Positions 51,321-59,764 of a stretch of DNA of 64,000 nt are shown piece by piece. Position 1 is the first letter of the stretch; each line of letters begins with the position of its first letter. The stretch is from CAG-103 sp905215475 (GTDB lineage Bacteria; Bacillota; Clostridia; Oscillospirales; Oscillospiraceae), in NCBI GenBank assembly GCA_905215475.1, contig CAJMPW010000002.1, forward strand, positions 1 to 64,000, read 5' to 3'. Both the position numbers and the translations under genes were made by a program. The notes beneath the pieces were generated by a model, which saw only the letters and a list, made by a program, of their open reading frames with translations, ran no database searches and was not told the DNA's origin.

Positions 51321-54014
51321 TCAGCGGCTCGGGAACAGGGCGAGGAAATCGTCGAGGTTGCGGTAGCTGCCGCCCTGCGGCGCAAGATCCGGCGCGGCGG
51401 CATAGGCGCTGCCCGGCGCGGCCGTGACGGTGAGGTTGGCCGCATCGACCTGCGTGCGCAGCGTGATCCGGCTCGGCGTGAGCGAGATGTACAGCGGCGA
51501 GGCAGCGATATTTGCCGTGATGTTCAGCGCACCATCGGCATAACCGAAGTCCGAGATCGCGCCGACGACGCTCGCAAACGACAGGTGCTCGAAGAAGTAG
51601 GTGTACGCCTCGATGGCATTTTGCACCGTCTGGCGGTCGACGCCCGGCGTGACGGTGAGCACGGCGTAGAGCGCGCGCTCGAGCGAATCCATCGACGCCG
51701 TGACGTGGTGCCAGCCGTAGTCGATGTACACGCGGTCGTTCCAGAACGTGACGGTCAGGTCGCGGCCGAGGATCTTCGACACAGCGCGCGCCGCGACGGG
51801 CTTGCCGAACGAGAGCACGACATCGGTGTCAAGGCTGTAGCCGTTGACGCTCACCGTTGCGTCCATGCCCATGGCCTGCGCGCCGACATAGCGCTCAAGC
51901 ACGGGGGCAAAAGGCTGCAGCTGCGAGAGCGTGACATACTTTCCGCTCGTGGGGCTGATGGCAGCGGCGCTGCCGGACGTCGAGGTGACGGTCACGCGCA
52001 CCGTCCAGCCCGCGGCCGTAACGCTTACGCTGTCGGCCGAGAGGGCGGCAGACACATCCGTGCCCGCGATGTTCAGCTGTGCGTGCAGGGCATTGTTCGA
52101 CCACGTCAGGCCGCGGATACTGTCGACGGCAGACTGCGGCGTGAGCTCGCGGAAAAACTGCGCATAGGCGCTGCCCGCGGCGTCCGCACCGCTCGCACCG
52201 GCGAGCTTGCCCGCCCACGCGACGAGGTCTTTGATCTCGCTGCCCGTGCCGCTGACGTGGATGTTGCCGGCGGAGACATAGACCGTGCCGCCGATGTATT
52301 CGGCGCGGATCGTCACACCGTCGACCGAGGTGGTGAGCGCAGCGTCATAGCCGCCGGAGGTCTTGGTCACGGTGGCCGTGCCGCTGAGACTCAGCGGGCC
52401 GCTGAGCGCGACGTTGAAGGTCGCGGTCTTGGCGGTGGCCGCGTCCATGATGGGGCTGACGAGACTCAGCGCGCCGGTCAGATCGGTGTAGCCGTCGAGC
52501 GACTGCACCCGGAAGCCGCCGTAGTACGGCGTGGCCGCGATGCGCATACGCGCGCCGCCGAGGTTGAGCGACACGTCCGCACGCGTCAGGCGCAGCGCAT
52601 CTGGATCGGTCAGCTGCACCGTGCCGGAGATCATCGGGTCGTTGAGGCGGATGTTCATGCCGTTGGCGGTCTCCTGCATGGTGACGTTTTTCGTCAGCGC
52701 CGCCATGCCGGCGGAATCGAGCGAGATGTCCGGGATCTGCACGCCGAGATAGCCCGCCACCGTGCGCGCCGCGTCGAGCGTGTCGCTCGCGCGCAGGCTG
52801 ATCTTCTGGCTGCCGAAGGCGATGTACACCCGCTCGTTGCTGTAGGCGGCAAAGAGATTGACGCCCGCGACATTGCCGCGCAGCTGGAAGGCGGTCTGGT
52901 CGATATCCATATGTGCCGTCAGGCCGTAGGACTGTCCGTTTGCGCTGACGGTGATGCTGTAGTTCGGGGTGCGGCGGAAGAAATCGCGCACCATGGCCTG
53001 CGTATCCTGCCCGTTATCGGACAGCTTGCCGAGCTTGTTCGGGTCATACTGCGTGGCGAGGTAGTGCTGGAACTCCGTCTGGTCGTCGGTCACGGCGCCG
53101 AAGTCCGTGAACGTCTCCGTGAGCGTGCTCGTGCAGTTGAGGCTGCCGAGGCCGGACATGGACACAGAGTAGCTCTCCACGGTGTCCATCTGCAGCAGAT
53201 CCCAGTTGGCGTCGATCGTCCAGACCATGTGCACGGCCGTAAACTCGGGGTTTTTCGACGCACCGCTGTAGGTGCGCACCTGATGCTTATAGTATGCGCT
53301 CGCGCCCGCGGGCTCGAGGTCGAAGGTGACGGTGTACGTGCCGTCATCATTGGCGGTCATGGTCGGGTTTTGCACCGTGTCGCGGCTGATGACGTAGTTA
53401 CTGAGGTTGCGCGGATCCTGCCCGTAGGCATCCTGATAGTCCTGCTGCGAGATGGCCACGATCTGGTCGCTCCAGGTCGCGCTGTCGGCGGAGACGGAGC
53501 TGGCCTTGCGCACGAGGATCGCACCGTCCTTAAAATACTTCTGCTCGCCGATCTTGACGAACATACTCGTGCTGATGGCCTCGGTAAAGACGCTGTCATC
53601 CGTCACGACGCGCACGTTGTGCACGTTCTGGTTGTAGTCGATGAAGCCGACCTTCGCCTTTGTCTGCCCGGTGGTCACGGAGCGGTAGGTCTCCTGATCC
53701 ATGACGCCGGTCGTAATATAAATGTTGTCCTCGGCGCTCTGACCGGAGGGATCGCCGTCCGGCCGCGCGAGCGTGGTGCTCGACCCGCCGGCGCCGTCGT
53801 CGGAATCGATCGCACCGGGCAGTGCCACCGCCGCCGCGATCGCCAGTGCCAGCAGCACGCCGCCGATGACGTAGGTGCGCTTGCCGTGCTTGCGGCGCGT
53901 CGGCTGCGCGGCGCTCTCGGAGGGTACCAGCTCGCTGTCGGCGATGTCCGGCGCGGTTTCGCTCGCCGTCGGCTTGCGCCGCCATGACGGAAGACGGAAA
54001 TTTTGTTTGCGCAT
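51321..54014 (-). CDS. Large membrane-anchored extracytoplasmic protein, function unknown
   Basis: An 897-residue protein with a basic cytoplasmic head, one membrane helix at about 48-67 (YVIGGVLLALAIAAAVALPG) and a very long exported part. The exported part is rich in Thr/Ser/Ala and beta-prone, with recurring segments such as NGQSYGLTAHMDI, NERVYIAFGSQKI, GGTVYVSAGNI and NDRVYIDYGWH about every 120-180 residues, suggesting four to five repeated lipocalin-like or LolA/LppX-like modules. I do not recognise the family. ATG 54014 is chosen with AAGGAG upstream. It is convergent with spo0A and may be co-regulated by chance only. Confidence 0.75.
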   Translation of the reverse strand: MRKQNFRLPSWRRKPTASETAPDIADSELVPSESAAQPTRRKHGKRTYVIGGVLLALAIAAAVALPGAIDSDDGAGGSSTTLARPDGDPSGQSAEDNIYITTGVMDQETYRSVTTGQTKAKVGFIDYNQNVHNVRVVTDDSVFTEAISTSMFVKIGEQKYFKDGAILVRKASSVSADSATWSDQIVAISQQDYQDAYGQDPRNLSNYVISRDTVQNPTMTANDDGTYTVTFDLEPAGASAYYKHQVRTYSGASKNPEFTAVHMVWTIDANWDLLQMDTVESYSVSMSGLGSLNCTSTLTETFTDFGAVTDDQTEFQHYLATQYDPNKLGKLSDNGQDTQAMVRDFFRRTPNYSITVSANGQSYGLTAHMDIDQTAFQLRGNVAGVNLFAAYSNERVYIAFGSQKISLRASDTLDAARTVAGYLGVQIPDISLDSAGMAALTKNVTMQETANGMNIRLNDPMISGTVQLTDPDALRLTRADVSLNLGGARMRIAATPYYGGFRVQSLDGYTDLTGALSLVSPIMDAATAKTATFNVALSGPLSLSGTATVTKTSGGYDAALTTSVDGVTIRAEYIGGTVYVSAGNIHVSGTGSEIKDLVAWAGKLAGASGADAAGSAYAQFFRELTPQSAVDSIRGLTWSNNALHAQLNIAGTDVSAALSADSVSVTAAGWTVRVTVTSTSGSAAAISPTSGKYVTLSQLQPFAPVLERYVGAQAMGMDATVSVNGYSLDTDVVLSFGKPVAARAVSKILGRDLTVTFWNDRVYIDYGWHHVTASMDSLERALYAVLTVTPGVDRQTVQNAIEAYTYFFEHLSFASVVGAISDFGYADGALNITANIAASPLYISLTPSRITLRTQVDAANLTVTAAPGSAYAAAPDLAPQGGSYRNLDDFLALFPSR

Positions 54015-54198
54015 GTATCTCAAACTCCTTGCGGGCTGCCCGGCGTGCACATCGTCGGTCAAATCCCGGTTTTTTCTTGTTTTCATTATACGTCAAGGGG
54101 TCTGAAAACGCATCCTCCCCGCTTTCGACCGGTAGAAACGTTGAGAGAAGGCAATTCTACCGGCAGGAGAATTCCGGTATCTGGGATTTTTGCCGGGC

Positions 54199-54227
54199 TT
54201 GCGGTGTGGCGCACGCTGTGGTATACT
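54199..54227 (+). promoter_or_regulatory. Promoter placing the start at the ATG of the second XRE-membrane gene
   Basis: TTGCGG (54199-54204), 17-bp spacer, TATACT (54222-54227). The expected start (54233-54235) coincides with ATG 54234 and there is no ribosome-binding site, so a leaderless mRNA is predicted. Confidence 0.65.
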
Positions 54228-54233
54228 CATAGC

Positions 54234-54854
54234 ATGGAAGATGTAAGAGGCGCGCTCGCCGCCAATTTAGCCGAGCTGAGAAAAGAAGAAAATCTGACGC
54301 AGGCCGAGTTTGCCGCACGGTTCAATTATTCCGACAAGGCCGTGTCCAAGTGGGAGCGGGGCGATTCGCTGCCCGACGTCGTCATGCTCAAGACCATCGC
54401 CGACCTCTACGGGCTGCGCGTGGACGATCTGCTGACCGAGGACGGCGTTGCCAACGCGCTCGCCGAGGCGGCCGGCCGCGAAAAAAAGCACGACGCATAT
54501 CTGATGCAGAAGATGCTCATCGCCGCCATGTGGGTGACGATGGTGTGGGTCGTTGCGGTCGTCGTGTTTTTGTACTCGCAGTTCAGCATCGGCAAGATGT
54601 ACTGGATGGCGTTCGTGTGGGCAGTGCCGGTGTCGTTCGGCGTGGCGTTCCTCTTCTCCCGCCACTGGAAGGGTGAGGCGGCGCTGCAGTGCGTGTTCGC
54701 GTCGCTGTTCGTGTGGAGCATAATCACCGCGTTTTATTTCCAGTACCTCGAATACAACATCTGGGCCGTGTTCTTCGTCGGCGTTCCGGTGCAGATCGCG
54801 CTCATCCTGGGTGCAAAGCTCCGCCGCGCCGGTGTGCATTGGCTGCGCCGGTAA
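54234..54854 (+). CDS. XRE-family regulator with C-terminal membrane domain (paralog of 30049)
   Basis: A 206-residue protein with a Cro/cI helix-turn-helix at 8-66 (LAELRKEENLTQAEFAARFN, SDKAVSKWERGDSLPDVVML) followed by about four membrane segments starting near 98 (MLIAAMWVTMVWVVAVVVFL). The helix-turn-helix shares the SDK-SISKWERG-type core with the protein at 30049; the membrane part is diverged. Target unknown. The start has no ribosome-binding site and the promoter's start point falls on the ATG. The longer frame reaching to 54003 crosses that promoter and is rejected. Confidence 0.85.
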   Translation: MEDVRGALAANLAELRKEENLTQAEFAARFNYSDKAVSKWERGDSLPDVVMLKTIADLYGLRVDDLLTEDGVANALAEAAGREKKHDAYLMQKMLIAAMWVTMVWVVAVVVFLYSQFSIGKMYWMAFVWAVPVSFGVAFLFSRHWKGEAALQCVFASLFVWSIITAFYFQYLEYNIWAVFFVGVPVQIALILGAKLRRAGVHWLRR

Positions 54855-54871
54855 AAAAATGAAACGACCGC

Positions 54872-54900
54872 TTGACGGCAGGCCGCGCCCGTGCTATACT
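54872..54900 (+). promoter_or_regulatory. Promoter of the riboswitch-cation efflux unit
   Basis: TTGACG (54872-54877), 17-bp spacer, TATACT (54895-54900). The predicted start at about 54907 is the beginning of the metal aptamer. Confidence 0.85.
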
Positions 54901-54904
54901 CGCG

Positions 54905-55000
54905 TCTAATGACAGGCCGGAAACGGCCGGGCGGCACCATCGCCGCAGCAGACAGAAATCACCGCGTCTGTGGGACTTCACGCCCCGCAGACGCTTTTTT
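54905..55000 (+). ncRNA. NiCo (czcD-type) riboswitch with terminator
   Basis: The leader of the cation diffusion facilitator matches the NiCo/czcD architecture. After AATGACAGGCCG comes a helix GGCCG/CGGCC, then GGCGGC...GCCGC with AGCAGACAG, and a helix CAGAC...GTCTG followed by the hallmark TGTGGGAC. The 3' part GCGTCTG (54964-54970) can alternatively pair with CAGACGC (54988-54994) to form a terminator followed by TTTTTT. In known examples Co2+ or Ni2+ binding stabilises the junction and blocks termination, so the gene is induced by metal. The call is by memory of the family consensus; no covariance search was possible. Confidence 0.8.
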
Positions 55001-55021
55001 ATTCGAAAGGAGTCTTTTATC

Positions 55022-55909
55022 ATGCGTGAAACCGCTTCCGCACCCGATGATGCCAAGCGCGTGACCATGCAGGTATCCACCGTCGGCATCGTCTGCAACG
55101 CCGCACTGACGGTGTTCAAGCTCGTCGCCGGCATCGTGGCGCACTCGTCGGCCATAGTGGCCGACGCCGTACACTCGGCATCCGACATCCTCGGCTCGCT
55201 GATCGTGATGATCGGCGCAGTCTTTTCCAACAAGGCGGCCGACGCCAGCCACCCCTACGGTCACGAGAAGCTCGAGTGCATCGCCTCGATCCTGCTCGGC
55301 AACATTCTCGTGCTCGTCGGCGCGGCCATCGGCTACACAGGCATCACAAAGATCCTCCACGGCGAAACGCTCGCCGCCCCCGGTATGCTCGCGCTCATCG
55401 CGGCGGTGGTGTCCATCGCCGTCAAGGAGGCGCTGTACTGGTACACGATCGCGGCCGCCAAGCGCATCCGCTCCGTGTCGCTCAAGGCCGAGGCATGGCA
55501 CCATCGCTCGGATGCGCTGTCGTCCATCGGCAGCTTTGCGGGCGTGCTCGGTGCGCGGCTCGGTATGCCGATCCTCGACCCCATCGCGTCGATCGTTATC
55601 TGCCTGTTCATCTTCAAGGTGGCCTTTGGCATCTTCCGCGAGAGCATCGACCGCCTCGTTGACCGTGCGGCCGACGCTGACACCATCGACGCCATGCGCC
55701 AGACGATGCTGCGCACCCCCGGCGTCGTGCGCGTGGACGATCTCAAGACGCGGCTGTTCGGCAGCCGGACATATGTGGACGCCGAGATTGCGGTCGACGG
55801 CACGCTGCCGCTGCGCGATGCGCACGCCATCGCCGAGCGCGTGCACAAGGCGCTTGAGCACGATTTCCCGGATGTCAAGCACTGCACCGTGCACGTCAAC
55901 CCCGCGTGA
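55022..55909 (+). CDS. Cation diffusion facilitator, probable Co/Ni efflux
   Basis: A 295-residue CDF-family transporter with six membrane segments and a cytoplasmic C-terminal domain. The metal sites are visible: HSSAIVADAVHSASDIL (helix II) and the helix V motif WHHRSDALSSIGSFAGV. The C-terminal part (TRLFGSRTYVDAEIAVDGTL, HVNP) is the dimeric ferredoxin-like domain. Start ATG 55022 follows AAAGGAG. The upstream NiCo riboswitch points to cobalt or nickel as the substrate rather than zinc or iron. Confidence 0.92.
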   Translation: MRETASAPDDAKRVTMQVSTVGIVCNAALTVFKLVAGIVAHSSAIVADAVHSASDILGSLIVMIGAVFSNKAADASHPYGHEKLECIASILLGNILVLVGAAIGYTGITKILHGETLAAPGMLALIAAVVSIAVKEALYWYTIAAAKRIRSVSLKAEAWHHRSDALSSIGSFAGVLGARLGMPILDPIASIVICLFIFKVAFGIFRESIDRLVDRAADADTIDAMRQTMLRTPGVVRVDDLKTRLFGSRTYVDAEIAVDGTLPLRDAHAIAERVHKALEHDFPDVKHCTVHVNPA

Positions 55910-55944
55910 GACGCGGTGATTTCGCCGAAACATACACGCCCGCA

Positions 55945-55976
55945 AAAAAGAGCTGTCCTCTCGGACAGCTCTTTTT
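55945..55976 (+). terminator. Terminator of the cation efflux gene
   Basis: A perfect 14-bp stem (55945-55958 with 55963-55976), TCTC loop, with TTTTT at the end of the 3' arm. Confidence 0.88.
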
Positions 55977-56071
55977 GCGGGCGCTTTGTGCAACATGGCA
56001 AGAGAAAAATCGCAAAATGCGCGCAAACGGTGTGCTAAGAAGCCGCTAAGGATGTGCTTTGCACGCCGATT

Positions 56072-56134
56072 TGTCGAACAGCCGATCCCATTCGACAAAA
56101 ATCGACGCCGGTTTCAGTGATCGGTTTACATAAT
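56072..56134. promoter_or_regulatory. Spo0A-box pair plus GGTTTACATAAT in a convergent intergenic region
   Basis: Exact 0A boxes TGTCGAA (56072-56078) and TTCGACA (56091-56097) face each other 12 bp apart, with TCGACG at 56102 and GGTTTACATAAT at 56123-56134. The last motif also lies in the spo0A control region. The site is between two converging genes (55022 and 56333), so no protein gene is an obvious target. An unannotated RNA reading into repeat R5 is possible. The rest of 55910-56332 holds two hairpins and R5; no gene is seen. Confidence 0.5.
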
Positions 56135-56149
56135 GCAAAACGTGGGGCG

Positions 56150-56281
56150 TGCGGCGAAAAGAGTCCAATCATTTTCTCCGGCGAAATGTGCGGCAGAGAA
56201 AATACCGCGCAGCCTGCAAATGTGGAATTTGAGCGCCGCAGCCTGCACCCTCTTTGTCAAAAAGGAAGCCTTTTGACAAAG
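56150..56281 (-). repeat. Structured intergenic repeat, copy R5 (degenerate)
   Basis: Minus-strand copy. Read leftward: hairpin TTTGTCAAAA...TTTTTGACAAA, a diverged second stem, TTTGCAGGCTGC, the third hairpin ATTTTCTCTG/CGGAGAAAAT around CCGCACATTTCGC, and GATTGGACTC. The fourth hairpin and tail are truncated. Confidence 0.75.
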
Positions 56282-56286
56282 CGAAC

Positions 56287-56313
56287 GACGCCGCGGAGTT
56301 TCTCCGCGGCGTC
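56287..56313. terminator. Stem-loop after coaX
   Basis: A perfect 12-bp stem GACGCCGCGGAG/CTCCGCGGCGTC with a TTT loop, 20 bp after the coaX stop. The minus-strand flank has only a weak T tract. Confidence 0.55.
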
Positions 56314-56332
56314 GCCATTCGGTGCGCAGGCT

Positions 56333-57106
56333 TCAGCGCTTGCGCTGATTCTTCTGATACAGTGCCCACAGCCCATTGAGCAGCAGGTTCTTTTCATAGA
56401 TGATCTCGCGCCGGCAGTGCGGGATGACGACGCCGCCGAGGCCGCCGGTCGCAATGACGGTGGCAGGCTCGCCGAGCTCATCCTCCATGCGGCCGATCAT
56501 GCCGTCGAGCATGGCGGCAGTGCCGTAGACGCTGCCGGAGCGCATGGCCTCGATCGTGTCGGTGCTGATGCACTTTTTCGGTGCATCGAGCGAGATGTGC
56601 GGCAGCTGCGACGTGCCGCTTGCGAGCGCCTCGAGCGAGATGCCCACGCCGGGGATGATCGCGCCGCCGAGGATACGCGCCTCACGGTCGATGACCGTCA
56701 TGGTCGTGGCCGTGCCCATGTCGATGATGATCAGCGGGGGCGCGTGCATCGTGAGCGCCGCGGCCGCGCCGACGACAAGGTCACTGCCCATGGTGGCAGG
56801 GTTATCGAGCGCGATGTTCAGCCCGGTCTTCATGCCGGGACCCACGACGAGCGGGCGGATGCCCGTGATCATGCGCACGGCGGCGACGAGCGCGCCGTTG
56901 ATCGGCGGCACGACGGACGACAGGATCGCCCCGTCGACCTGCTCCGGCGCGATGCCGGAAAACTCGATCACCTGCCGCAGCGAGATCGCATACTCGTGCG
57001 CGGTCTTATCGCGGTCGGTCTCCAGACGGGCAATGTTGCGGATGCCCGACTCATCGAGAAAACCGATCACAATGTTTGTATTGCCAACGTCCAGAGCCAG
57101 AAGCAT
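56333..57106 (-). CDS. coaX: Type III pantothenate kinase
   Basis: CoaX phosphorylates pantothenate, the first step of coenzyme A synthesis. The 257 residues start LLALDVGNTNIVIGF (phosphate loop) and contain GPGMKTGLNIALDNPATMGSD-type substrate segment (GPGMKTGLNI) and IIDMGTATTMTVID. It follows the ECF S-component gene by one base, so the two are translated from one mRNA; the pairing suggests uptake and immediate phosphorylation of pantothenate. Confidence 0.94.
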   Translation of the reverse strand: MLLALDVGNTNIVIGFLDESGIRNIARLETDRDKTAHEYAISLRQVIEFSGIAPEQVDGAILSSVVPPINGALVAAVRMITGIRPLVVGPGMKTGLNIALDNPATMGSDLVVGAAAALTMHAPPLIIIDMGTATTMTVIDREARILGGAIIPGVGISLEALASGTSQLPHISLDAPKKCISTDTIEAMRSGSVYGTAAMLDGMIGRMEDELGEPATVIATGGLGGVVIPHCRREIIYEKNLLLNGLWALYQKNQRKR

Positions 57107-57107
57107 A

Positions 57108-57704
57108 TCAGTCCACCGGACCCTTCTTGCCGGCTGCGATCAGCCGGGTGATGGTCGAGCTCAGGACGAGGTTCACGCCCAGCTCGAGCAGGAAGTTCAC
57201 GCCCACGAGACCCGTGACGATATAGGTCGCAACGGCGGTGTCGCCCGCCCACGCCTGAAGCTGCGGCTGGTAGAACAGCAGCATGGCGAGCACGAACAGA
57301 CCGGTATTGACGACCGGCGCGGCAGCAGCAGCGACGATCGCACCGGCGAGAGAATTCTTTTTGCTGATGGCGCGGTAGACCAGACCCGCGACATAACCGG
57401 CTGCGGTGCCCTTGAGCAGGCAGACGATCACGGTCATGACCGGACGCGCGCTGAACATGATGTAGCCGCCCGCATCGGCGCCGGTGACGACGGCGATCGT
57501 GACGACGACGCCAAACACGAAGCCGAGCCAGGCGCCGGCGCTCACGCCGTAAACGGCCGCGCCGACCACGATCGGGATCAGCACGAGCGACACGGCAAAC
57601 GGGCCGACCTTGATGAAGCTGCCGAGCAGCTGCAGCACGACGACGATGGCGGTGAAGAGTGCAAGCCCAGCCAGGCGCCGGGTCTTACCATTACTGTTGT
57701 TCAT
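57108..57704 (-). CDS. ECF transporter S component, probably pantothenate-specific
   Basis: A 198-residue membrane protein with about six hydrophobic segments, typical of substrate-binding S components that dock to the shared EcfT-EcfA module. Landmarks are LAGLALFTAIVVVLQLLGSF, LVLIPIVVGAAVYG and LLKGTAAGYVAGLVYRAISK. Specificity is inferred from the coaX gene one base downstream, as for PanT. The energising EcfAAT genes are not in the window. AGGAGG lies before the ATG. Confidence 0.82.
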   Translation of the reverse strand: MNNSNGKTRRLAGLALFTAIVVVLQLLGSFIKVGPFAVSLVLIPIVVGAAVYGVSAGAWLGFVFGVVVTIAVVTGADAGGYIMFSARPVMTVIVCLLKGTAAGYVAGLVYRAISKKNSLAGAIVAAAAAPVVNTGLFVLAMLLFYQPQLQAWAGDTAVATYIVTGLVGVNFLLELGVNLVLSSTITRLIAAGKKGPVD

Positions 57705-57779
57705 TTTTTATACCTCCTAAGCTGCTGTTCCCGCTCCGGGCGGGATATAGCGCACGAGTATGATACCCAATCCGGCGCA

Positions 57780-57819
57780 AAAAATCAAGAGCGGATGTAC
57801 AAACTTTGCACATCCGCTC
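57780..57819 (-). terminator. Terminator of the glyS-nadE operon
   Basis: A 10-bp stem GAGCGGATGT/ACATCCGCTC (57789-57798 with 57810-57819), then TTGATTTTTTG on the minus strand. It lies 22 bp after the nadE stop. Confidence 0.8.
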
Positions 57820-57841
57820 ATGACAGTTTTTTATAACGGGC

Positions 57842-59740
57842 TTACTCCAGCGCATCCACGGTCGCCAGATACAGCGCATCCGAGCCGTCGGACGGCATGA
57901 GGAAGCCAGTGCGCGGCGAGAAGCTGAAGCCGTTGAGCGTCGGACCGTCCTGCAGGCAGGAGCGCTTGAACTGCTGGCTGAAGAGGCGGCGGCAGTAGCT
58001 GCGCAGCCACTTCTTGAGCGTCGCATGGTCAAACTCGTCCCCATAGGCGATGTCGGCCAGGCGCAGCACCTTCTCGGGCGCGAAGCCGTGATCGACCAGA
58101 TAGTACAGGAAGAAGTCCTGGAGGTTGTACGGACCGACGGAGTCCTCGCTCTTCTGGGCGATCTCGCCGTTGCGCGTCGGCGGCAGCAGCTCGGGGCTGA
58201 CCGGCGTGTCGAGCACGTCCAGCAGCGCCTTGGACAGCACATCGTTATCCGTGGTCTCGGCAACGTAGCGCACGACCATCTGCACCATGGTCTTGGTCGA
58301 GCCGACGTTGACATCATACATCGAGATGTGGTCGCCATTGTAGGTGCACCAGCCGTCGGCAAACTCGCTCATGTCCTCGGTGCCGACATGGATGCCGCCG
58401 TCGGCAAAGCTGTTGGCCACGTCCATGAGGATCTGGGTGCGCTCGCGCGCCTGCGCGTTTTCATACACGACGTTGCGGTTTTCAGGGTCGTGACCGATGT
58501 CCTTGAAGTGCTGCATGACGCTCTCGCCGATGTCGATCACGCGCACGGTCGCGCCGAGCTGCTCGGACACGATGATGGCGTTGGACTTCGTGCGGTCGGT
58601 CGTGCCGAAGCACGGCATGGTCACGGCGGTCACATAATTGGCCGGCAGGCCCATCATCTTCACGGCCTCAGCGCAGATGATGACGGCGAGCGTCGAGTCC
58701 ACGCCGCCGGAGATGCCGACGACCGGGTGCTTGAGATTGGCGTACTGCATCCGGCGCACAAGGCTCGCCGCCTGCATGTGCAGCAGGCGCTTGGCAGCCG
58801 CGTGGTAATCCGCCGGATCGTCCGGGCGGTAGGGGTACTTGCCGAACGCGCGGGTGAGCACGGTCTGCTCCACGCCCTCGCCCCACTCGGTGACGACGTA
58901 GGACGCGGCGTCGCCGGTAAAGGCGGCATCCTTGCGGCGGGCGGCGATGAGCATCTGCACATCCAGCTCGGTCACGACGTCGGTGCAGCCGTCCTCGGCG
59001 CACTCGAGCAGCTTGCCGTCCTCGGCGATGAGGCACAGACCGGAATACGTCGCATCGGTGCTCGACTCGCCAAAGCCGGGCGCTGCGAGCACGACACCGG
59101 TGTGCAGCTTCGCGCTCTCGGCGCGCACGGCGGTGGTCACGCGGCAGACGGAGTCCGTCATCATCGGGAAGCCCGCCATCTCGACGAGCACGGTCGCCCC
59201 GGCGAGCGCGTGGCGCACGGCCGGAGACACCGGCGCGGTCACGTCCGCGCCGACGAGCACGGCGGCAGTCAGCTCACCGACCTCGCTGTGCTGGAACAGC
59301 TGCTGCGCGTGGAAATCGACCGGGCCGAGCGTGCCGACCGTGATGTCGTCGAGCAGCGCACCGGGCAGCGCAAAATGCTTGTCGCCCGGGCAGCTTGCCG
59401 GCACGACGCCGAGCAGCTCGCCGTTGCACACGACGGCCGCCGCGTCATACACCTTCGCGCCCTGCGCGACCGGCAGACCGACGAACACAAGCATGTCCTT
59501 GCCCGCAGACGCCTGAACGACCTTCTCGAGCGCGGCCGCCGCGCCCGCAAGCAGCGTGTTCTGGTAAAACAGATCGCCGCAGGTCGCACCTGTGAGCGTC
59601 AGCTCCGGGAACACGAGCACCTTCACGCCGAGGCGTGCGTGCTCGTCCATGGCGCGGATAACGGCATCCGCATTGAACATCGGGTCTGCTACCCGGATCT
59701 CGGGAGCAGCCGCTGCAACCTTGATAAATCCGTGTTTCAT
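57842..59740 (-). CDS. nadE: Glutamine-hydrolysing NAD+ synthase
   Basis: A two-domain NAD synthetase of 632 residues. The N-terminal nitrilase-like glutaminase domain has Glu in VFPELTLTGATCGDL and further catalytic Lys/Cys regions; ammonia is channelled to the C-terminal synthetase domain with the ATP motif GISGGVDSTLAVI near 345 and MPCFGTTDRTKSNA. It amidates nicotinic acid adenine dinucleotide. It is the last gene of a likely glyS-hypothetical-nadE transcript. Confidence 0.95.
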   Translation of the reverse strand: MKHGFIKVAAAAPEIRVADPMFNADAVIRAMDEHARLGVKVLVFPELTLTGATCGDLFYQNTLLAGAAAALEKVVQASAGKDMLVFVGLPVAQGAKVYDAAAVVCNGELLGVVPASCPGDKHFALPGALLDDITVGTLGPVDFHAQQLFQHSEVGELTAAVLVGADVTAPVSPAVRHALAGATVLVEMAGFPMMTDSVCRVTTAVRAESAKLHTGVVLAAPGFGESSTDATYSGLCLIAEDGKLLECAEDGCTDVVTELDVQMLIAARRKDAAFTGDAASYVVTEWGEGVEQTVLTRAFGKYPYRPDDPADYHAAAKRLLHMQAASLVRRMQYANLKHPVVGISGGVDSTLAVIICAEAVKMMGLPANYVTAVTMPCFGTTDRTKSNAIIVSEQLGATVRVIDIGESVMQHFKDIGHDPENRNVVYENAQARERTQILMDVANSFADGGIHVGTEDMSEFADGWCTYNGDHISMYDVNVGSTKTMVQMVVRYVAETTDNDVLSKALLDVLDTPVSPELLPPTRNGEIAQKSEDSVGPYNLQDFFLYYLVDHGFAPEKVLRLADIAYGDEFDHATLKKWLRSYCRRLFSQQFKRSCLQDGPTLNGFSFSPRTGFLMPSDGSDALYLATVDALE

Positions 59741-59764
59741 GTTGATTCTTCCTTTTCTTCTATT

